In this document: positions 14,724-17,705 of the stretch, piece after piece
Layout: every line of letters starts with the position of its first letter
Position numbering within the stretch: position 1 is the stretch's first letter
Source: an uncultured Fidelibacterota bacterium
GTDB taxonomy: Bacteria; Marinisomatota; Marinisomatia; SCGC-AAA003-L08; GCA-002707645
Assembly (NCBI GenBank): GCA_913020255.1
Contig: CAJWAW010000013.1
Span: forward strand, 1-17,705
Reading direction: 5' to 3'
DNA: 17,705 bases
Translations under genes and position numbers: made by a program
The notes under the pieces: model-generated
What the model was told of the DNA's origin: nothing
What the model saw: the letters and a program-made list of their open reading frames with translations, nothing else
Databases searched by the model: none

Positions 14724-17354
14724 TTACTTTATTAGTGAATTCAAGTTTTCTGTTAACTTATTTAATTGTTGTTGGTAATCAGCTTGTTTTGTTTTTTCAT
14801 GGTCTATAATTTTTTTCGGAGCTCTTTCAACAAAATTTTTATTTTCTAATTTTTTTGAAACGGAGTTTAATCGACCCGTCATGTCTGCTACTTGTTTTTC
14901 TAATCGCTTAACTTCTTCTTTTAAATCAATTAACCCTTTTAGTGGAATAAAAATTTCAAGATTTTCAATTACTGCAGTTGCTGATTGTGTGGGCTTTTGT
15001 AAATTTTCTCCTACTTCCAAACTTTCAATTTTAATCATCCTATCCATTAAATCAATATTTTCTTTAATGATATCAGTATACTTACTTTTTCCCCTAACAT
15101 GCATATTAATTGTTTTTGACGGCGAAATATTTAAGCTTGCTTTGATATTTCTTACTGAACTAATAGCTGTCATAATTAATTTAATGTCTTGCTCTATATT
15201 ATGATTTACCATTTTTTTATCAAATATAGGAGACTGACTAGTAATTAATAATTTAGTTTTGTCTGCACTGGCATTATTTTTGTCTACATCCAAAAAACTC
15301 CAAATTTCTTCAGTGATATGAGGTGTAAATGGGTGGAGCAATTTCACCACATTTTTTAGAACATATATTGATACAGCTTCCGCTGTTTTTTTATCTTCTT
15401 TATCTTCGCCATAAAAGCGTGTTTTTGTAAATTCTATATACCAATCACAGAAATAATCATATACAAATTCATAAATTGTTTTTATTACTTCATTCAACTT
15501 ATAATCATCATAGTATCCATTTATTTTGTCTACGGAATTATTCAGTTTTGACAAAATCCATTTATCGGTAATATGTAATTTTTTATCATCTGGTAAATTA
15601 CCTTTTAAATCATTTGCATTCATTAAAATGAAGCGAGCAGAATTCCATAATTTATTCATAAAATTTCTACCATGCTCTAATTTACTTTCTGAGTATAATA
15701 TATCTGAACCAGCTGGTGCAATAAGTAATAAGCCAACCCTAACAGCATCAGAGCCATATTTTTCAATAAGATCAAGAGGATCAGCAGAGTTCCCTAATGA
15801 TTTACTCATTTTTCTACCTTCTGCATCTCTAACAATACCATTGAAGTAAACATTTTTAAATGGGATTTCTTTTTTAAAATAGAGTCCTGCCATAATCATA
15901 CGAGCTACCCAGAAAAAGATAATGTCTGGGCCTGTAACTAAGTCATTTGTTGGATAAAATTTTTGTAATTTTGGTGTTTCTTCAGGCCATCCTAAAGTTG
16001 CAAAAGGCCATAGCCATGAGCTAAACCATGTATCTAACACATCTTCATCTTGTACCCACCCATCACCACTTGGAGGAGTAGTACCACAATATATTTCATC
16101 TCCTTTATACCATACTGGGATCCTGTGACCCCACCATAATTGTCGTGAAATACACCAATCTTTAATATTTTCTAACCAATGGTTATATGTTTTAGTCCAT
16201 CTTTCAGGATAAAATTTTATTTCTCCATTATTAACTACCTTTAATGCTGGTTCTGCTAATTTTTCCATTTTTAAAAACCATTGTTTAGATATATATGGTT
16301 CTACAATAGCATCTGTTCTTTCAGAGTGCCCTACTTGATGTGTATAGTCTTCAATTTTATCTAATAAACCTAATTCGCTTATTTTTTCAATGATTAATTT
16401 TCGAGCCTTAAACCTATCTAGATTTTGAAATTCTAATGGGCAATTGTCATTTAATTTAGCATCTGGATGAAGTATATTAATCACTTCTAATTTATGTCTT
16501 AAGCCCATATCATAATCATTAGGATCATGCGCAGGCGTTACTTTTACACAACCCGTACCAAATTCCATATCAACATATTCATCTGCAAATATTGGAATTT
16601 CACGATTTATAATTGGCAAAATAATAGTTTTCCCTATTAAATGCTGATATCTTTTATCATTTGGGTTTACTGCTACACCTGTATCTCCTAGCATAGTTTC
16701 GGGCCTGGTAGTCGCAACAACCATAAATTCGTCACTATTTTTAATAGGATATTTAAAATGCCATAAATGCCCTTGTTTTTCTTTATAAATAACTTCTTCA
16801 TCAGATAGAGCTGTTAATCCTTTTGGATCCCAATTAATAATTCTTTCACCTTTATAGATTAGTCCATCTTCATATAGTTTTACAAAAGCATGAATAACTG
16901 ATTCACTATATTTTGAGTCCATTGTAAAGGTAGTTTGATTCCAGTCACAAGAGGCTCCTAATCGTTTTAATTGATTAAGAATTTTTCCGCCGTATTCTTC
17001 TTTCCAATCCCAGGCATGTTCAAGAAATTTTTCTCTTCCAAGCTCTTCTTTCTTTTCTCCTTTATCTAAAAGCATTTTTGTTACTTTTGCCTCTGTTGCA
17101 ATTGATGCATGATCCATACCTGGAAGCCATAAAGTACTTTTTAAGTTCATACGTTCTTTTCGTATCAAAATATCTTGAATTGTATTATTTAATACATGTC
17201 CCATATGAAGAATGCCTGTTACGTTTGGAGGTGGAATCATAATAGTAAAAGCTTCATCATGATTAGCGTTTGGCTCAAACACATTTTGCTCTTGCCAAAA
17301 TTTATACCACTTTGATTCTACATTTTGGGGGTTATATATTTTAGATAATTCCAT
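14724..17354 (-). CDS. valS: Valyl-tRNA synthetase
   Basis: ValS (876 aa, usual length) is the class Ia synthetase that charges tRNA(Val) in the cytosol and edits threonyl-tRNA(Val). Visible marks are the PPPNVTG segment and the HIGH-type HMGH at 50-53, the CP1 editing domain (about 200-345, with the TTRPET motif and the GTGCVKVTPAHDPND segment at 266-280), the DTWFSSWLWP block (441-450), KMSKS at 515-519, the anticodon-binding helical domain, and a C-terminal tRNA-binding coiled coil (about 810-876). The ATG at 17352-17354 is 12 nt after the stop of the PNGase F-like gene. An AAGGT overlapping that stop codon lies 9 nt upstream of the ATG. It is a routine housekeeping gene with nothing odd in the motifs. 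Confidence 0.98.
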   Translation of the reverse strand: MELSKIYNPQNVESKWYKFWQEQNVFEPNANHDEAFTIMIPPPNVTGILHMGHVLNNTIQDILIRKERMNLKSTLWLPGMDHASIATEAKVTKMLLDKGEKKEELGREKFLEHAWDWKEEYGGKILNQLKRLGASCDWNQTTFTMDSKYSESVIHAFVKLYEDGLIYKGERIINWDPKGLTALSDEEVIYKEKQGHLWHFKYPIKNSDEFMVVATTRPETMLGDTGVAVNPNDKRYQHLIGKTIILPIINREIPIFADEYVDMEFGTGCVKVTPAHDPNDYDMGLRHKLEVINILHPDAKLNDNCPLEFQNLDRFKARKLIIEKISELGLLDKIEDYTHQVGHSERTDAIVEPYISKQWFLKMEKLAEPALKVVNNGEIKFYPERWTKTYNHWLENIKDWCISRQLWWGHRIPVWYKGDEIYCGTTPPSGDGWVQDEDVLDTWFSSWLWPFATLGWPEETPKLQKFYPTNDLVTGPDIIFFWVARMIMAGLYFKKEIPFKNVYFNGIVRDAEGRKMSKSLGNSADPLDLIEKYGSDAVRVGLLLIAPAGSDILYSESKLEHGRNFMNKLWNSARFILMNANDLKGNLPDDKKLHITDKWILSKLNNSVDKINGYYDDYKLNEVIKTIYEFVYDYFCDWYIEFTKTRFYGEDKEDKKTAEAVSIYVLKNVVKLLHPFTPHITEEIWSFLDVDKNNASADKTKLLITSQSPIFDKKMVNHNIEQDIKLIMTAISSVRNIKASLNISPSKTINMHVRGKSKYTDIIKENIDLMDRMIKIESLEVGENLQKPTQSATAVIENLEIFIPLKGLIDLKEEVKRLEKQVADMTGRLNSVSKKLENKNFVERAPKKIIDHEKTKQADYQQQLNKLTENLNSLIK

Positions 17355-17363
17355 ATAGTATAG

Positions 17364-17368
17364 ACCTT
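17364..17368 (-). promoter_or_regulatory. Probable Shine-Dalgarno element of valS
   Basis: On the minus strand AAGGT overlaps the TAA stop of the upstream PNGase F-like gene and lies 9 nt before the valS ATG. It suggests valS is translated from a shared transcript. No separate promoter fits in the 12-nt gap. Confidence 0.5.
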
Positions 17369-17705
17369 AGCGCCAAATAATTATATAAGATGAAACAGCA
17401 ATTTCAGGGCAGTAACAATCATTTGGTGGGCATACAGGAGGATCAACACATCCATTCCATGATTCACGGCATGCAGAGTATTGCATCACATTTTCTTCTC
17501 CAGTAGAAATATAATCTGTAATATCTGTGATTACAGGATGAACATCTTGACCTGGGCACCATCCAGCTCTACCATAGCCCCAAGTACCCCATTGATTTGG
17601 CACAACACCTTCAATAATTGTTTCTAATTCCATACAATAATTATTATCATCTGCTTCAGGATAAGCAGTTTCAAATTCATGGACTCCGCCATTAACTGTA
17701 AAAAT
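17367..17705 (-). CDS. PNGase F-like secreted protein, C-terminal end (5' truncated by the window)
   Basis: The frame is open to the window edge, so this is the last 112 residues of a larger protein, not a short gene starting at the Met at 17633. It matches the C-terminal domain of peptide-N-glycosidase F (PF09113; fold shared with copper type II ascorbate-dependent monooxygenases). The mark is YGRAGWCPG at fragment residues 44-52, with an upstream GGVHEFE, and the closing strands EIAVSSYIIIW. From memory of Elizabethkingia PNGase F, Arg46 matches substrate-binding Arg248, and Cys24 and Cys50 match a known disulfide pair. The catalytic Glu206 region would be just outside the window. An extra Cys-rich loop (Cys79, 86, 92, 97, 99) is inserted before the last strands. 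Many cysteines imply export. No type IX sorting domain follows. N-deglycosylation is plausible but unproven, as many relatives are uncharacterised. Confidence 0.8.
   Translation of the reverse strand: MFTVNGGVHEFETAYPEADDNNYCMELETIIEGVVPNQWGTWGYGRAGWCPGQDVHPVITDITDYISTGEENVMQYSACRESWNGCVDPPVCPPNDCYCPEIAVSSYIIIWR

Noticed and set aside
14881..15204. 107-codon plus-strand ORF opposite valS
   Set aside because: Antisense to the ValS C-terminal coding region, hydrophobic low-complexity translation without family features.
15526..15849. 107-codon plus-strand ORF opposite valS
   Set aside because: Antisense to the KMSKS and anticodon-binding region of ValS; no independent coding signal.
17367..17633. 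Stand-alone 88-codon small gene at the right end
   Set aside because: The frame stays open to the window edge and the residues before the Met continue the PNGase F-like domain, so it is a truncated larger gene.
1..17705. Search for tRNA, rRNA, CRISPR, transposon or defence genes
   Set aside because: No cloverleaf-like spacer, direct-repeat array, transposase or terminal inverted repeat was seen; all DNA is taken by the genes listed.

Overview
The window is a piece of chromosome from an AT-rich (about 30% GC by eye), very compact, Gram-negative-type bacterium. Pointers to an outer membrane are a LolA-like carrier directly after ftsK and an envelope-glycosylation pair (a GT117/DUF2723 membrane protein plus a GT2 enzyme). 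DUF2723 proteins are typical of Bacteroidota and related phyla. PurQ is a stand-alone subunit, whereas Bacteroidota usually carry one large fused PurL. Together with low GC, tiny spacers and a DxNxNGxWD-type loop, this fits a marine SAR406/Marinimicrobia (Fidelibacterota)-like lineage. That placement is inference; the sequence alone does not prove it.

Left arm, plus strand, 1-8455: purQ (3' end) - tatA-like - gatA - yebC - ruvC - ruvA - gcvT - ftsK - lolA-like - YbhN-like membrane protein. The genes touch or overlap, with a largest gap of 11 nt, so this looks like one long transcription unit. It mixes purine synthesis, protein export, tRNA-Gln/Asn amidation, Holliday-junction processing, the glycine cleavage system, chromosome segregation and lipoprotein transport.

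Right arm, minus strand, 17705-8443: PNGase F-like secreted protein (3' end) - valS - recG - DUF2723/GT117 - GT2 glycosyltransferase. It is equally tight, with a largest gap of 14 nt. recG and the DUF2723 gene both appear to begin at TTG codons. The two arms converge and overlap by 13 nt at 8443-8455, where only a weak AU-rich hairpin with a U-tract is visible.

No stretch longer than 14 nt lacks a gene; non-coding DNA totals 56 nt. I found no tRNA, rRNA, CRISPR, insertion sequence, attachment site or defence system. Most genes are housekeeping. The parts most worth a second look are the glycoprotein-related genes (PNGase F-like domain with an extra Cys-rich loop, the GT117 protein with a calcium-loop-like motif, the GT2 and the YbhN-like protein), the absence of spacers, and the convergent gene overlap. 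I did not find a clear new system.
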